Both the position numbers and the translations under genes were made by a program. A DNA stretch of 14,895 nt. Source: DASPKX01 sp035627835. Lineage in GTDB: Bacteria > Verrucomicrobiota > Verrucomicrobiia > Limisphaerales > SXQI01. The stretch spans positions 1-14,895 of the forward strand of contig DASPKX010000013.1 in assembly GCA_035627835.1 (NCBI GenBank). The letters run 5' to 3'. Below the pieces are notes generated by a model. That model ran no database searches. It was not told the DNA's origin and was given only the letters and a program-made list of their open reading frames with translations. Below, one piece after another: positions 1 through 8,119 of this stretch; within the stretch, counting starts at the first letter, position 1; each line of letters begins with the position of its first letter.

Positions 1-1210
1 ATACGCCAAATAGATTCAATGCGACGAGCAGCACCAGCGTGATTAATGAAACGATGAAAATGGGGTTTTGAAATTGCATCCCCCAAATAGCGTTCCCGCC
101 AGCGGCCTTCACCGCAATGATGACGCCCGCCAGAATCATGAAGCTCGTGAGCACTCCGAGCGCGTAGATAAATCCGAGCCTGCGCGCCCGGCCTTTGCCT
201 TCGCCCGTCTGCTGAACGAATCCCAGGATCTTCAACGAGATCACCGGCAGCACGCAGGGCATAATGTTGAGGATCAATCCTCCGACAAACGCGGCCACCA
301 GCATGCCCCAGATGGATGTCGGCGTTGTTCCCACCGCCGGCTTCGGCTCAAGTCCTCCGGAGCTGAGTTCCATGCCGGGCCGCAGGATGGTCGCGCGAAC
401 TTCGTAGCCGCTGTCTGGGGCTGCACCCGGCTTGGCCGCATGAACAAGCAATCCCGCGATTTGTTTCGGCCAGTCTTGGCCCAGGCGTTTAGCGGTTTTC
501 CTAAGGCGAAGCTTGGTTCCCGCCGAAGGCTCGTTTGTCGTCATGCCGGCAAGCTCCATTTCTTCGCTGGCAAATGGGTAAAAGTCCCACGTGCCGCCAC
601 TCACGTTTGGCGTAAACTCCAACCAGAGATCCTGCTCGTCACCTTTCGGCGCCGCCACCCACTGGGCGATTAACTTCAGTGGTTTGCCGTCCTTGGGAAG
701 CTTTGCGCGCGCTTGATCAAAGACAGCGAGGCTCGAGCTGCTTTTAGTCTCGAACCCAACACGAATGCTGCCGACCAGGTTGGTGTCTGCTGGCAGGCAC
801 ACATCCGCGCACTCCAACCAATTGAGTTCCGCCTCAATGCGATGTTCCCCAGCGGGCACGTTGGCTGCCACACGGAGAGGCACCAGGAGCGTGGCTTCGC
901 CATGATAGCCGTAAGTAAAGATCCCGCCGGTGTCGATCTTTTCAGGGACTGGCCACTGGATCGGCCCGGCTTCAATGCCCGTGGGCAATTTCCAACTAAT
1001 CTCGATCGGCTTCCCAGATTCCCCGGCATTCTGCCAGTAGGTATGCCAGCCTTCGTTCATTCGGAACTGGAACGCTGCAACAACCTCATCCCCCGCCTTG
1101 ACCTCGCTGGCGGAAAAAATCAGGCGCACGGTGGTGTTCGTGCCGGCCAGTTGCGCGCTGGCGGAAAGCGTCATCCAGATCGCCAGCAGCAGCCATGAAA
1201 ACGCTCTCAT
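1..1210 (-). CDS. dsbD: DsbD-type thiol:disulfide interchange protein (protein-disulfide reductase), 3' part beyond the window
   Basis: Proteins of this family carry electrons from cytoplasmic thioredoxin across the inner membrane to periplasmic disulfide isomerases and cytochrome c maturation partners. The first 403 codons are present and stay open to the window edge. Residues 1-19 form a signal peptide ending in SASA. Residues 20 to about 290 form the periplasmic N-terminal domain, with a cysteine pair at C134 and C138 (WLECADVCLP) that would exchange electrons with partners. Transmembrane segments begin near residue 302, and the family signature NIMPCVLPV carries C319, the first of the two membrane cysteines. 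At least two further membrane segments follow. The second membrane cysteine and the C-terminal thioredoxin domain would lie left of the window. The ATG at 1210 is preceded directly by AGAAGG, which is too close for an ideal ribosome site, and an in-frame TTG at 1225 is the alternative start. The deacetylase gene lies 37 bp upstream on the same strand, so co-transcription is likely. A ScsB-like subtype cannot be excluded. Confidence 0.93.
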   Translation of the reverse strand, partial: MRAFSWLLLAIWMTLSASAQLAGTNTTVRLIFSASEVKAGDEVVAAFQFRMNEGWHTYWQNAGESGKPIEISWKLPTGIEAGPIQWPVPEKIDTGGIFTYGYHGEATLLVPLRVAANVPAGEHRIEAELNWLECADVCLPADTNLVGSIRVGFETKSSSSLAVFDQARAKLPKDGKPLKLIAQWVAAPKGDEQDLWLEFTPNVSGGTWDFYPFASEEMELAGMTTNEPSAGTKLRLRKTAKRLGQDWPKQIAGLLVHAAKPGAAPDSGYEVRATILRPGMELSSGGLEPKPAVGTTPTSIWGMLVAAFVGGLILNIMPCVLPVISLKILGFVQQTGEGKGRARRLGFIYALGVLTSFMILAGVIIAVKAAGGNAIWGMQFQNPIFIVSLITLVLLVALNLFGV

Positions 1211-1247
1211 CCTTCTAAGATGCAAAATCCGGCCCAGGTGTTGAATT

Positions 1248-2114
1248 TTATTTTCCAGAAACACCTTTCAAATAAGCAAGGATCAGTTCAGGCAAGTCAT
1301 CGCTGTACCCTCCTTCAAGGACGCTAAAGAACGGAATGCCGCTTTTGTGCAGCCGCTGGCCCATCCAGTGGAAATCTTCTGCTTCCAAGGTCTCCTGAGC
1401 GATGGGGTCGCCGCGATACGCATCAAAACCGGCGGACACGATGATCATGTCCGGGTGGCCGCGCTTCAACTCTTCCAAAGCGCGTTCTAGCGTCGCCCGG
1501 TACTCCTTTCTCGGGGTTTGCGGGGCGAGCGGGTAGTTGCGGCAATTGTCGCCGATGTGCCCCGTGCCCGTCCCCGGGTAGCAGGGATGCTGGTGGACGG
1601 AAGTAAACTGCGCGTGCGGATGGTTCAACAATATGTCCTCAGTGCCGTTCCCATGATGGACGTCGAAATCGAAGACCGCCACTCGACGGACACCCTCGGA
1701 CAAAGCTTCCAATGCCGCGACGGCCACGCTGCTCAAGTAGCAGAAACCCATCGCCCGACTTTTGGTGGCGTGATGCCCCGGAGGTCGCAGAAGGCTGAAT
1801 GCTGTCTCACCCTTGCGGGCGATCGCAAGGGCGCGCAACGCTCCGCCCACGCCTCTCAATGCATGGTCGTAAATGTTTTTATGGGCAGGGGTGTCGCCGT
1901 CAAAGTCGGCCGCTGCTGCTTTGACTGAGCGAATCAGCGCGGGATCGTGCGCTCGCGTCAGGATCAGCTCATCGACCGCCGCTGGCTTATCCCACTCAAT
2001 CGCGACCTCCTTCTGCTCCTTGAGTTTGGCCAGGGTCCGGGTGATCCGTTGGGGCCGCTCCGGGTGCCCGGGCGACGAATACTCTGCGCAACGCTCGTCT
2101 GTGATGACCTTCAT
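1248..2114 (-). CDS. Histone deacetylase family protein (AcuC / acetylpolyamine amidohydrolase-like)
   Basis: This is a zinc-dependent deacetylase of the arginase/HDAC fold, predicted cytoplasmic, 288 residues long. It spans one catalytic domain and has no signal peptide. Visible active-site elements are the N-terminal motif SSPGHPERP, the general-base pair H114 and H115 in RPPGHHA, the zinc ligands D151 and H153 in FDFDVHHGNGTED, the zinc ligand D231 in SAGFDAYRGDP, and the transition-state tyrosine Y270 in LEGGY. All catalytic positions known from human HDAC8 are present, so it should be active. The substrate could be acetyl-lysine proteins (for example acetyl-CoA synthetase, as for AcuC), acetylpolyamines or another acetylated small molecule, and the sequence does not decide. 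I start at the ATG at 2114 because family members begin close to MKVITDERC and GGAA lies five bases upstream. The ATG at 2153 would add 13 residues with no family counterpart. The DsbD-like gene follows on the same strand and the transglycosylase diverges upstream. Confidence 0.93.
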   Translation of the reverse strand: MKVITDERCAEYSSPGHPERPQRITRTLAKLKEQKEVAIEWDKPAAVDELILTRAHDPALIRSVKAAAADFDGDTPAHKNIYDHALRGVGGALRALAIARKGETAFSLLRPPGHHATKSRAMGFCYLSSVAVAALEALSEGVRRVAVFDFDVHHGNGTEDILLNHPHAQFTSVHQHPCYPGTGTGHIGDNCRNYPLAPQTPRKEYRATLERALEELKRGHPDMIIVSAGFDAYRGDPIAQETLEAEDFHWMGQRLHKSGIPFFSVLEGGYSDDLPELILAYLKGVSGK

Positions 2115-2185
2115 GCGGGTTCCAAACGCTAGGCGAAAACAACAGCGTTGCAAAGAGCCACGCCTCCGCTTTGAATTCCAGAGCC

Positions 2186-2740
2186 GTGAAGCGGATCATC
2201 ATCCTTGTCGCCCTGCTGCTTATAGCAAATGCACTGATCGCGCTCTTCTGGGTTCGAAAGCAGGAGGATCACCGTTTTGACAAGGAGATCCTCGCTGCCA
2301 GCCGCAAATACGGACTCAACCCTGCGCTGGTGAAATCCGTTGTTCGCCGGGAAAGCTCCTTCAACCCGCGAGCCACTGGCAAGGCGGGCGAAATTGGGCT
2401 GATGCAAATCCAGGAAATTGCCGCCCAGGAATGGGCGGACGCGGAGCGGATCGACACCTTTGATCATTTGCACTGCTTTAACCCCGCCACTAACATCATG
2501 GCTGGAACCCATTACCTGGCCAAGGTGATGAAGCGGTACAGGAACACCGACAATCCGACGGCTTATGCGTTGGCTGATTACAATGCGGGAAGGACGCACG
2601 TCCTCCGCTGGAAACGCGGGCCCGGCGAAACCAATAGCAAAGCGTTCCTCGATCAGATGGATTACCCAGGAACGCGACGCTACATCCAGGACATTTTACA
2701 TTGGGAGCGCCGCTACGAAGGAACGTTCAAAGCGCAGTAA
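2186..2740 (+). CDS. Membrane-anchored lytic transglycosylase, SLT domain
   Basis: The protein cleaves peptidoglycan glycan strands between MurNAc and GlcNAc, forming 1,6-anhydroMurNAc ends, and acts in the periplasm. It is 184 residues long, a minimal catalytic module. Residues 3-22 are one hydrophobic segment, either an uncleaved signal anchor or a membrane segment. The SLT domain covers about residues 30-175. The catalytic glutamate is E56 in RRESSFNP, followed by the family motifs GEIGLMQI (69-76) and ADYNAG (130-135). No LysM or other cell-wall-binding domain is present. The start is uncertain. A GTG at 2186 gives MKRIIILVALLL, a normal signal-anchor start. An in-frame TTG at 2171 would add five residues. 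Neither has a clear Shine-Dalgarno sequence, and no ATG fits. The gene diverges from the deacetylase across 71 bp and converges on the cytochrome gene with 32 bp between stop codons. Confidence 0.9.
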   Translation: MKRIIILVALLLIANALIALFWVRKQEDHRFDKEILAASRKYGLNPALVKSVVRRESSFNPRATGKAGEIGLMQIQEIAAQEWADAERIDTFDHLHCFNPATNIMAGTHYLAKVMKRYRNTDNPTAYALADYNAGRTHVLRWKRGPGETNSKAFLDQMDYPGTRRYIQDILHWERRYEGTFKAQ

Positions 2741-2772
2741 GCATTTCGCAGCGGCGCCGCGTTAGGAGGCTC

Positions 2773-5763
2773 TTACTCCCGCATGATAACCTCGTCCAGA
2801 TTGAGAGCGGCTCGCGCAACAACAGTCCACGCCGCTTGCGCCGGATCGGATCCCTCGCGTGATTTCCCAAGCAACTCGCCTGCTGCGCCAACATTCGCTT
2901 GATAGTACGCCCTGGCTTTCTCAAGGAGCGCGAGGGCGGCAGTCACCTCGCTGGGCGCAGGCGCTCGCGCCACTGTGCGCTGGAAAAGTTGCGAAACTCG
3001 CTCATTGTCGGGCCCAGCCTGGTTGCTGATCTCAGCCCCCAATTTCCTCGCGCACTCCAGGAACAGCGGATCGTTCATCAGCGTTAGAGCCTGGAGAGGG
3101 GTGTTGGATCGCTCACGCGCGGGGCAGGCGAACGTTGAATTCGGCGCGTCAAAGCTGGCGAACATGTACTCCGGTTGTGAGCGCCTGAATTGAACATAAA
3201 GCCCGCGACGCGGCTTATCCGTGGCGACGCTTTGCCCGCCCACTTTCGGTTCAAGCAAACCGCTGGCCGCGAGATATTGGTCGCGGGTGTTTTCAGCGTT
3301 CAGCCTGAAGCGATTCTGCCGCGCCAGCCAACGGTTCTTCGCGTCGATCTCCGCCAGGTCCGGCCGAGTGTCGGAGGCTTGCTGATAGGTGGCTGAGTTC
3401 ACGATGAGCTTGATCAACTCTTTCCGACTCCATCCCAGGCGCATGAACTCCGTCGCAAGCCAATCGAGCAACTCAGGGTGTGACGGCTTATCCCCTTGGG
3501 TGCCGAAGTCTCCTACCGTGGCAACCAACCCCTCGCCAAACAGATGGCGCCAGATGTGATTAACCGCCACGCGTGAGGTTAAAGGATTTGCCGGGTCCAC
3601 GAGCCATTCTGCAAGGTCTTTTCTATTTTTCGCGCCGCTGGAACTCTTCAACGGATGCAATGCTGCGAGCACACCCGGCTCGACACGAGGCCCCCGGTCT
3701 AAGAAGTTTCCGCGGACATGGACGTGTGTTGGCCTGGAGTTCTGCCGTTCTGCCAGGATCTGAGCCTCGACCTGCCCCTTAATACCGGGCGCGTCCGCCA
3801 TGGCTTTCGTTATGGCCAGGAACTCCGCAGCTTCCGGCTCGAAGGTCGCTTGATAGTATCGCTTGAGCGTCACCTGCTCATCCAAAGTCCGTGCGGCGAC
3901 ATCCTTCCGCGCGATTTCTTTAACACGCTCAGGCACCGCCTGGCTGTCCAACTGCTCGGGAGCAGCGGTCGTGTAGCTGACCCGCAACCGCCCGAGTGTG
4001 TGGCTGCGCCCATGATGCTGCACCAGGTTCACCTTCAGGCGCATTCCATCGTCGTAGCCCAGCTTGTCTTTCAGGGTGTAAACAGCGCATCGATCCACTC
4101 CGTTAATAGGAAGGTTCGCGCGGTGAATCGACCACCCACCCTGATCGTGATTTCCATCAATTGTTCGCTCGATGCCATAACCAGGCTGCGAATAATCGGC
4201 CACAACCGAAGCAATAGGATGGTTGGTGAGCTGGTTCACTGCTTTCAACGAGGCGGACTCCACCACGAGTTCGGAGAGCAGAAACTCACCTCCGGAAGCC
4301 CAGCCAGGCCCAAGGTTTGGCAGCATTTCGTCGGTCATCACTTCCACCCGAATGCCCGTGATCCCGTTTGTCTCCGTGTTCAGCATCATCACGTAATGGC
4401 AGCGCGCATCGACCATTCCCGTCACCAGAAAGGAACCGTCTTCCTGATGGTACAAGTTCGCCCCGTTGTTAGCGCCAAAGGTCGGGAGTTCATAACTCTC
4501 TTGCCCAGGGGTGAACCAGATTTCCGGGAGCTTGGCCACTTTTGCCGCCCATCGCTCCAACTCTGGATGGCTCTGCTGCACGTAAGCGCGCTTCGCGGTG
4601 GTTAGCTCCGACTCCATCCGCTGCACCGATCCGCGCTCTTCCGGAAGGGGCGCTCGAATGTTCCGCTCCTCGACCGAATTAAAGAAAGCGTAGAGCTGAT
4701 AGAATTCCTTCTGGGTAATTGGATCATATTTATGCGTGTGGCATTCGGCGCATCCGACCGTAAGCCCCAGCCATGTCGTCCCCACCGTGCTGACGCGATC
4801 CACAACAATCTTCGTGCGATCCTCCTCCACATCAACGCCACCTTCACGGTTAAGCAAGGAGTTGCGGTGAAACCCCGTCGCGATCTTCTGATCCAGACTC
4901 GCGTTCGGAAGCAGGTCGCCCGCGATTTGATCGATCGTGAATTGGTCGAATGGCTGATCCTGGTTGATCGATTGAATCACCCAATCCCGCCAACGCCAGG
5001 CGTGTGGGCGGTAGAAATCCTTTTCGTAACCATCCGTGTCCGCGTAGCGGGCCAGATCGAGCCAATGCCGCCCCCATTGCTCGCCGAAATGCGGCGATTC
5101 AAGGGTCTGCTCCACCAGTGTCGCAAACGCGCCCGGCGAGCTGTCTTTCTTAAATGCCTCGACCACTCCCGGCCCAGGCGGCAGTCCGAGCAAATCCAGA
5201 TGCAGCCGGCGCACTAACATTTCTGGATTAGCGCGCGGGGAGGGCTTCACGCCTTTGGCCTCCAGCCCGGCCAAAACGAAATTATCGATAGGATTTTTCG
5301 CCCAGGCGGCGTCCTTCACCCTTGGGGGTTGTGTCCTAACGATCGGTTGGAAAGCCCAGTGGGTACTTTTCTTGGTAACGGCTGCGCTTTTACCCTCCGG
5401 CCAGTGCGCCCCTTGATCAATCCACCTTTTGATGGCAGCGACCTCCTCTGCGCTGAGGCGCTCGCCCTTCGGGGGCATGATTTCTTCCGGGTCTTTCCCC
5501 GTTATGAGATCAACAATTTTGCTCTGGCCGCTCTTCCCCGGAACAATCGCTTTTCCTGAATCGCCCCCCTCTAGAGCTGCTTCTTTAAGGTCCAGGCGAA
5601 AGCCTCCTTTTTGCTTCTCCGGCCCGTGGCAATCGACGCAACGAGAGTTGAAAATGGCTTCTACACGTTCGAAAGGAATCTTGGTGTCAGACGCACTCGT
5701 GTCCGCACCGTGTATCAGGACAGGAGCAGAAAATGCCAATATGCAAAGCAGGGACCGGAGCAT
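2773..5763 (-). CDS. Planctomycete-type cytochrome c domain / DUF1549 / DUF1553 protein
   Basis: This is a 996-residue exported protein of a family abundant in Planctomycetota and Verrucomicrobiota. Its biochemical role is unproven, though family members often sit near sulfatases or polysaccharide-use genes. Residues 1-20 are a signal peptide ending in HGA. A cytochrome c domain (PSCyt1 type) covers about residues 30-120, with the haem motif CVDCH at 42-46 and a candidate axial methionine at M96 in IMPP. DUF1549 covers about 155-365 and contains a second CxxCH-like motif, CAECH at 338-342, typical of this domain. A middle region of roughly 430-660 is probably beta-rich. DUF1553 covers about 710-980, with the diagnostic stretch RRSQPEYMFASFDAPN and RSNTPLQALTLMNDP. 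The length is normal for the family. I start at the ATG at 5763 because it begins the signal peptide; the longer ORF from 5949 overlaps the upstream peptidase gene and lacks family features. The DUF1501 protein usually encoded just downstream is absent. Confidence 0.92.
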   Translation of the reverse strand: MLRSLLCILAFSAPVLIHGADTSASDTKIPFERVEAIFNSRCVDCHGPEKQKGGFRLDLKEAALEGGDSGKAIVPGKSGQSKIVDLITGKDPEEIMPPKGERLSAEEVAAIKRWIDQGAHWPEGKSAAVTKKSTHWAFQPIVRTQPPRVKDAAWAKNPIDNFVLAGLEAKGVKPSPRANPEMLVRRLHLDLLGLPPGPGVVEAFKKDSSPGAFATLVEQTLESPHFGEQWGRHWLDLARYADTDGYEKDFYRPHAWRWRDWVIQSINQDQPFDQFTIDQIAGDLLPNASLDQKIATGFHRNSLLNREGGVDVEEDRTKIVVDRVSTVGTTWLGLTVGCAECHTHKYDPITQKEFYQLYAFFNSVEERNIRAPLPEERGSVQRMESELTTAKRAYVQQSHPELERWAAKVAKLPEIWFTPGQESYELPTFGANNGANLYHQEDGSFLVTGMVDARCHYVMMLNTETNGITGIRVEVMTDEMLPNLGPGWASGGEFLLSELVVESASLKAVNQLTNHPIASVVADYSQPGYGIERTIDGNHDQGGWSIHRANLPINGVDRCAVYTLKDKLGYDDGMRLKVNLVQHHGRSHTLGRLRVSYTTAAPEQLDSQAVPERVKEIARKDVAARTLDEQVTLKRYYQATFEPEAAEFLAITKAMADAPGIKGQVEAQILAERQNSRPTHVHVRGNFLDRGPRVEPGVLAALHPLKSSSGAKNRKDLAEWLVDPANPLTSRVAVNHIWRHLFGEGLVATVGDFGTQGDKPSHPELLDWLATEFMRLGWSRKELIKLIVNSATYQQASDTRPDLAEIDAKNRWLARQNRFRLNAENTRDQYLAASGLLEPKVGGQSVATDKPRRGLYVQFRRSQPEYMFASFDAPNSTFACPARERSNTPLQALTLMNDPLFLECARKLGAEISNQAGPDNERVSQLFQRTVARAPAPSEVTAALALLEKARAYYQANVGAAGELLGKSREGSDPAQAAWTVVARAALNLDEVIMRE

Positions 5764-5833
5764 CGCTGCCACGATAATGCCGCCACGCTCCGGCAGCAAC
5801 GCGAAGTTGAGGGGAGATGACCTGCGGTGAACT

Positions 5834-6658
5834 CTAGTTCCCGGCGCTCGCGACGCTCGGCGCGCCTTTGCCAAACTCCTGCATCGCCCTGGGTATGAAG
5901 GCTTCCAGGTTCCTGACCCGCGTTCCATGCGAGGGATGGGTCGATGCAAATTCCGGGGGCTGGTTGCCGCCGGATTGGCTCATCCGCTGCCAAAACGCAA
6001 TGGCTTCACGTGGATCGTAGCCCGCCCGCGCCATATAAATAAGCCCCATCTGGTCTGCTTCAGTCTCATGATCCCGACTGAATGGCAGAATGATCCCAAA
6101 TTGAGCGCCAGCGCCAAGGAGCCCCATCAACATCTGCCGATCACGCGGATCCATATTCCCCGTTGAAAGCGCGGCGCCCATCATCATCGTCTGGGTTAAG
6201 CTGCTTCGAAGGATGCGCTGTGAAGCATGGCGGGCAATCGCATGCGCCATTTCGTGGCCCATCACTGCGGCCAGGCCGGCTTCGTTTTGCGTGTAGGGAA
6301 GTATCCCAGTGTAAACGGCGATCTTTCCGCCGGGCAGGCAGAACGCATTCGCCTGGTCGCTCCGAATAACACTAACTTGCCAGTTGAATGATCCCCCCGC
6401 GTCGCCTGTAGCGGCGGCGAGCTTCTTTGCCACGCCGACCACAAGATCCACCTCAGGCCCGCTCTGAAGGGTTTCGCTTTGGGAAAGAATCTCCTGGTAA
6501 CTCTGCAGCCCGAGCGCTTCCTCCTGGTCCGAGGTGAGCGCCACCCGAACCGTCTTGCCCGTTTCAGGGTTTGTGACCTTGTTCGCGCCGAAGTATTGAA
6601 ACAGCCCAAATAAAGCCGCCAAGATTAGCGGCACAATCGTTAAACCCCTTCGCCTCAT
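5834..6658 (-). CDS. M48 family zinc metallopeptidase, membrane-anchored (LoiP/BepA-like)
   Basis: This peptidase is 274 residues long and predicted to act at the periplasmic face of the inner membrane, where relatives degrade or help assemble damaged envelope proteins. Residues 5-23 form a single hydrophobic anchor after three arginines. The catalytic domain covers about residues 45-260. The zinc site is HEMAH, with ligands H135 and H139 and catalytic E136. The third ligand is the glutamate E200 within the motif HETEADQMG. The downstream signature ASTHPSHGTR (238-247), conserved among LoiP/YggG-type enzymes, is also present. No TPR domain follows, unlike BepA, so it resembles LoiP more closely. 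The start is well supported by a strong Shine-Dalgarno sequence. pyrD lies 102 bp upstream and the cytochrome gene 70 bp downstream on the same strand; I saw no clear intrinsic terminator in either gap, so read-through transcription is possible. A functional link to either neighbour is not evident. Confidence 0.93.
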   Translation of the reverse strand: MRRRGLTIVPLILAALFGLFQYFGANKVTNPETGKTVRVALTSDQEEALGLQSYQEILSQSETLQSGPEVDLVVGVAKKLAAATGDAGGSFNWQVSVIRSDQANAFCLPGGKIAVYTGILPYTQNEAGLAAVMGHEMAHAIARHASQRILRSSLTQTMMMGAALSTGNMDPRDRQMLMGLLGAGAQFGIILPFSRDHETEADQMGLIYMARAGYDPREAIAFWQRMSQSGGNQPPEFASTHPSHGTRVRNLEAFIPRAMQEFGKGAPSVASAGN

Positions 6659-6660
6659 AA

Positions 6661-6668
6661 CCTCTCCC
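6661..6668 (-). promoter_or_regulatory. Strong ribosome binding site of the M48 peptidase gene
   Basis: On the minus strand the sequence GGGAGAGG ends two bases before the ATG at 6658, with its GGGAG core about five bases from it. It is the best Shine-Dalgarno match I noticed in this window, where several other start codons have weak or no matches, and it fixes the start of the peptidase gene. Confidence 0.7.
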
Positions 6669-6760
6669 GCACCACTCTAAACCGCCGCTCGCGCAACTCA
6701 AGGTTCGAGCATCTTATTAGAGGGCTGAGGTTTTGGATGCCCGCGGGATAAGGTGCCTAT

Positions 6761-7882
6761 TCACTTCCGGTGATCCAACCCAACCACTTCTTGAACCGAA
6801 GTGAACCCCCGCTCCTCCATTTTCCCCAACAACCGTTTGTTAATGGACCGGGCGAGTCCAGGGCCTTCGTAAACAAACCCGGTGTAAACCTGGATCAGCG
6901 AAGCCCCGGCTGCCAGCATGTTCCACGCATCCTCCCCATTGAAGATCCCGCCGACGCCGATCAAAGGCAGTTTGCCCCCTGTTTGGCGATACAGATGCCG
7001 CACCACTTCCAAACTTCTGCTCCGTAGCGGCTTGCCCGAGAGGCCACCAGTCTCCCCAAAAACCTTTTGCGCGACTGGGTCAAACGTTTCCGGGCGGGCA
7101 ATCGTCGTGTTCGTCGCGACCAGCCCTGCAATGCTTCGTGAAACCATCAGGCTAAGAATATCGTCCAGTGCGCTAAACGTGAGATCCGGCGCGACTTTAA
7201 CAAGAATCGGTTTCGCCGCCCGCCCGAAGTCAGCCGCTGCTGCTCTATTTACCTCCTGGGTGGCAGCCAGGATCTCATCAAGGGCTCCCTTGTCCTGAAG
7301 TTGGCGGAGATTAGGCGTGTTCGGCGAACTGACGTTCACCACAAAAAAATCTACGAAGGGCCAAAGGGCCTTCACGCTTCGGCTGTAATCCTCAGCGGCT
7401 TTTTCCAAGGGAGTGACCTTCGATTTGCCCAGGTTCACACCAACGGGGTGCTTCGGCCAGAGCCGAATCGCCTGCCAGGCGGACAATGCTTGCGCTGCCC
7501 GCTCACATCCAGGGTTGTTGAAGCCCATCCGGTTAACCAGGGCTTCTTCAGCGACCGCGCGAAACATTCGCGGCTTCTCATTCCCCGGTTGCTCAAGGGC
7601 AGTGATGCCTCCCACTTCAACGAAACCAAACCCCAGCCTTTCCCACATCGGCAGCGCTTCACACTGCTTGTCCATGCCGGCAGCCAACCCAACGGGATTC
7701 GGAAAGTCCAAATCCCACAAAGGAACCGGCAGGTTTGGTGAGCTGTACAGGGTTCCCGCAATCGTTCGGCAGACAGGGACCATGCTCGCCCAGTGCAGCG
7801 CACGAAGGGCTCGATGATGAATGGCTTCCGAATCCTGGGCAAAGAGCGCCGGTCGAAGCAGAGATTTATAGACCAAACCCAT
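6761..7882 (-). CDS. pyrD: Dihydroorotate dehydrogenase (quinone), class 2
   Basis: The enzyme oxidises dihydroorotate to orotate, the fourth step of UMP synthesis, using FMN and passing electrons to membrane quinones. The protein has 373 residues. The N-terminal extension (1 to about 45) matches the membrane-associating helices that mark class 2 enzymes. The TIM-barrel FMN domain follows. Recognisable segments are FPNPVGLAAGMDK (60-72), NRMGFNN (117-123), and the catalytic loop NVSSPNTPNLR, in which S186 corresponds to the catalytic serine of E. coli PyrD. Further on are VKVAPDL with FMN-binding K229, ATNTT (256-260), GGLSG (279-283), GVGGI (309-313) and YTGFVYEGP (333-341). A serine rather than cysteine base confirms class 2. 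I start at the ATG at 7882, preceded by GCGGA, rather than the ATG at 7957, because family members begin close to this point. No other pyr gene adjoins it; pyrF lies about 4 kb away in another transcription unit. Confidence 0.96.
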   Translation of the reverse strand: MGLVYKSLLRPALFAQDSEAIHHRALRALHWASMVPVCRTIAGTLYSSPNLPVPLWDLDFPNPVGLAAGMDKQCEALPMWERLGFGFVEVGGITALEQPGNEKPRMFRAVAEEALVNRMGFNNPGCERAAQALSAWQAIRLWPKHPVGVNLGKSKVTPLEKAAEDYSRSVKALWPFVDFFVVNVSSPNTPNLRQLQDKGALDEILAATQEVNRAAAADFGRAAKPILVKVAPDLTFSALDDILSLMVSRSIAGLVATNTTIARPETFDPVAQKVFGETGGLSGKPLRSRSLEVVRHLYRQTGGKLPLIGVGGIFNGEDAWNMLAAGASLIQVYTGFVYEGPGLARSINKRLLGKMEERGFTSVQEVVGLDHRK

Positions 7883-7994
7883 TCCGCGCGGATTTAAGGG
7901 GCACTCGCCGTTCTGGGCAATCTCCCAGCTGGAAAAAAATAAAAAACTTCGATCCAAGTGAAAGATTAGGCCCTCACCTCTCGTATATAGGGTG

Positions 7995-8025
7995 AATGCG
8001 TCGAATTTTGCTGTTTTGACGCGTT
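7995..8025. repeat. Inverted repeat 1 (11-pair stem, 9-nt loop)
   Basis: Arms 7995-8005 and 8015-8025 pair over 11 positions, including two G-T wobbles when read as plus-strand RNA. The loop is T-rich. No T-run follows in either direction that would make it a standard terminator. Confidence 0.5.
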
Positions 8026-8037
8026 CTGCAGGGTTAT

Positions 8038-8063
8038 GCGCTGCGCCAGGGGTGGCGCAGCGC
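8038..8063. repeat. Inverted repeat 2: perfect 11-bp GC-rich stem with GGGG loop
   Basis: GCGCTGCGCCA (8038-8048) is followed by GGGG and its exact reverse complement TGGCGCAGCGC (8053-8063). This is the strongest perfect palindrome I found in the window. Because neither side carries a T-run, a standard intrinsic terminator is unlikely. A REP-like interspersed repeat, a structured RNA or a protein-binding site are the alternatives. Confidence 0.8.
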
Positions 8064-8095
8064 TCCTATTCAAAGGCTAGGTTAGAGGAAGATCA

Positions 8096-8112
8096 GGCTT
8101 GCTGCGCAAGCC
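8096..8112. repeat. Inverted repeat 3: perfect 7-bp stem with TGC loop
   Basis: GGCTTGC (8096-8102), loop TGC, then GCAAGCC (8106-8112). It lies 33 bases after repeat 2 and 7 bases before repeat 4. Confidence 0.65.
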
Positions 8113-8119
8113 GCAATGT

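Noticed and set aside
68..673. 201-codon plus-strand frame opposite the DsbD-like gene
   Set aside because: The minus-strand frame encodes the signal peptide, the cysteine pair and the NIMPCVLPV motif of DsbD, so the plus-strand frame is a shadow.
676..1029. 117-codon minus-strand frame within the DsbD-like gene
   Set aside because: It is a different minus-strand frame from the DsbD reading frame, which is open across the whole stretch from 1210 to the window edge.
2148..2176. Promoter-like TTGCAA and TTGAAT, 17 bp apart, before the lytic transglycosylase
   Set aside because: Both hexamers match consensus at only four of six positions, and the implied start would sit almost on the start codon, so the support is too weak to list.
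2751..2760. GCGGCGCCGC palindrome between the convergent transglycosylase and cytochrome genes
   Set aside because: It is only a 10-bp self-complementary sequence with no loop and no T-tail, and is likely chance in GC-rich DNA.
3718..4605. 295-codon open frame on the plus strand inside the cytochrome/DUF1549/DUF1553 gene
   Set aside because: It is wholly antisense to a gene with clear family motifs, has no recognisable domain, and is a typical shadow frame in GC-rich DNA.
5764..5949. Upstream extension of the cytochrome protein by 62 residues
   Set aside because: The extension overlaps the 3' end of the M48 peptidase gene, is arginine- and proline-rich shadow sequence, and would bury the signal peptide inside the protein.
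8038..8063. Intrinsic terminator
   Set aside because: The stem is strong but no T-run follows on either strand, and it lies between divergent genes where no terminator is needed.
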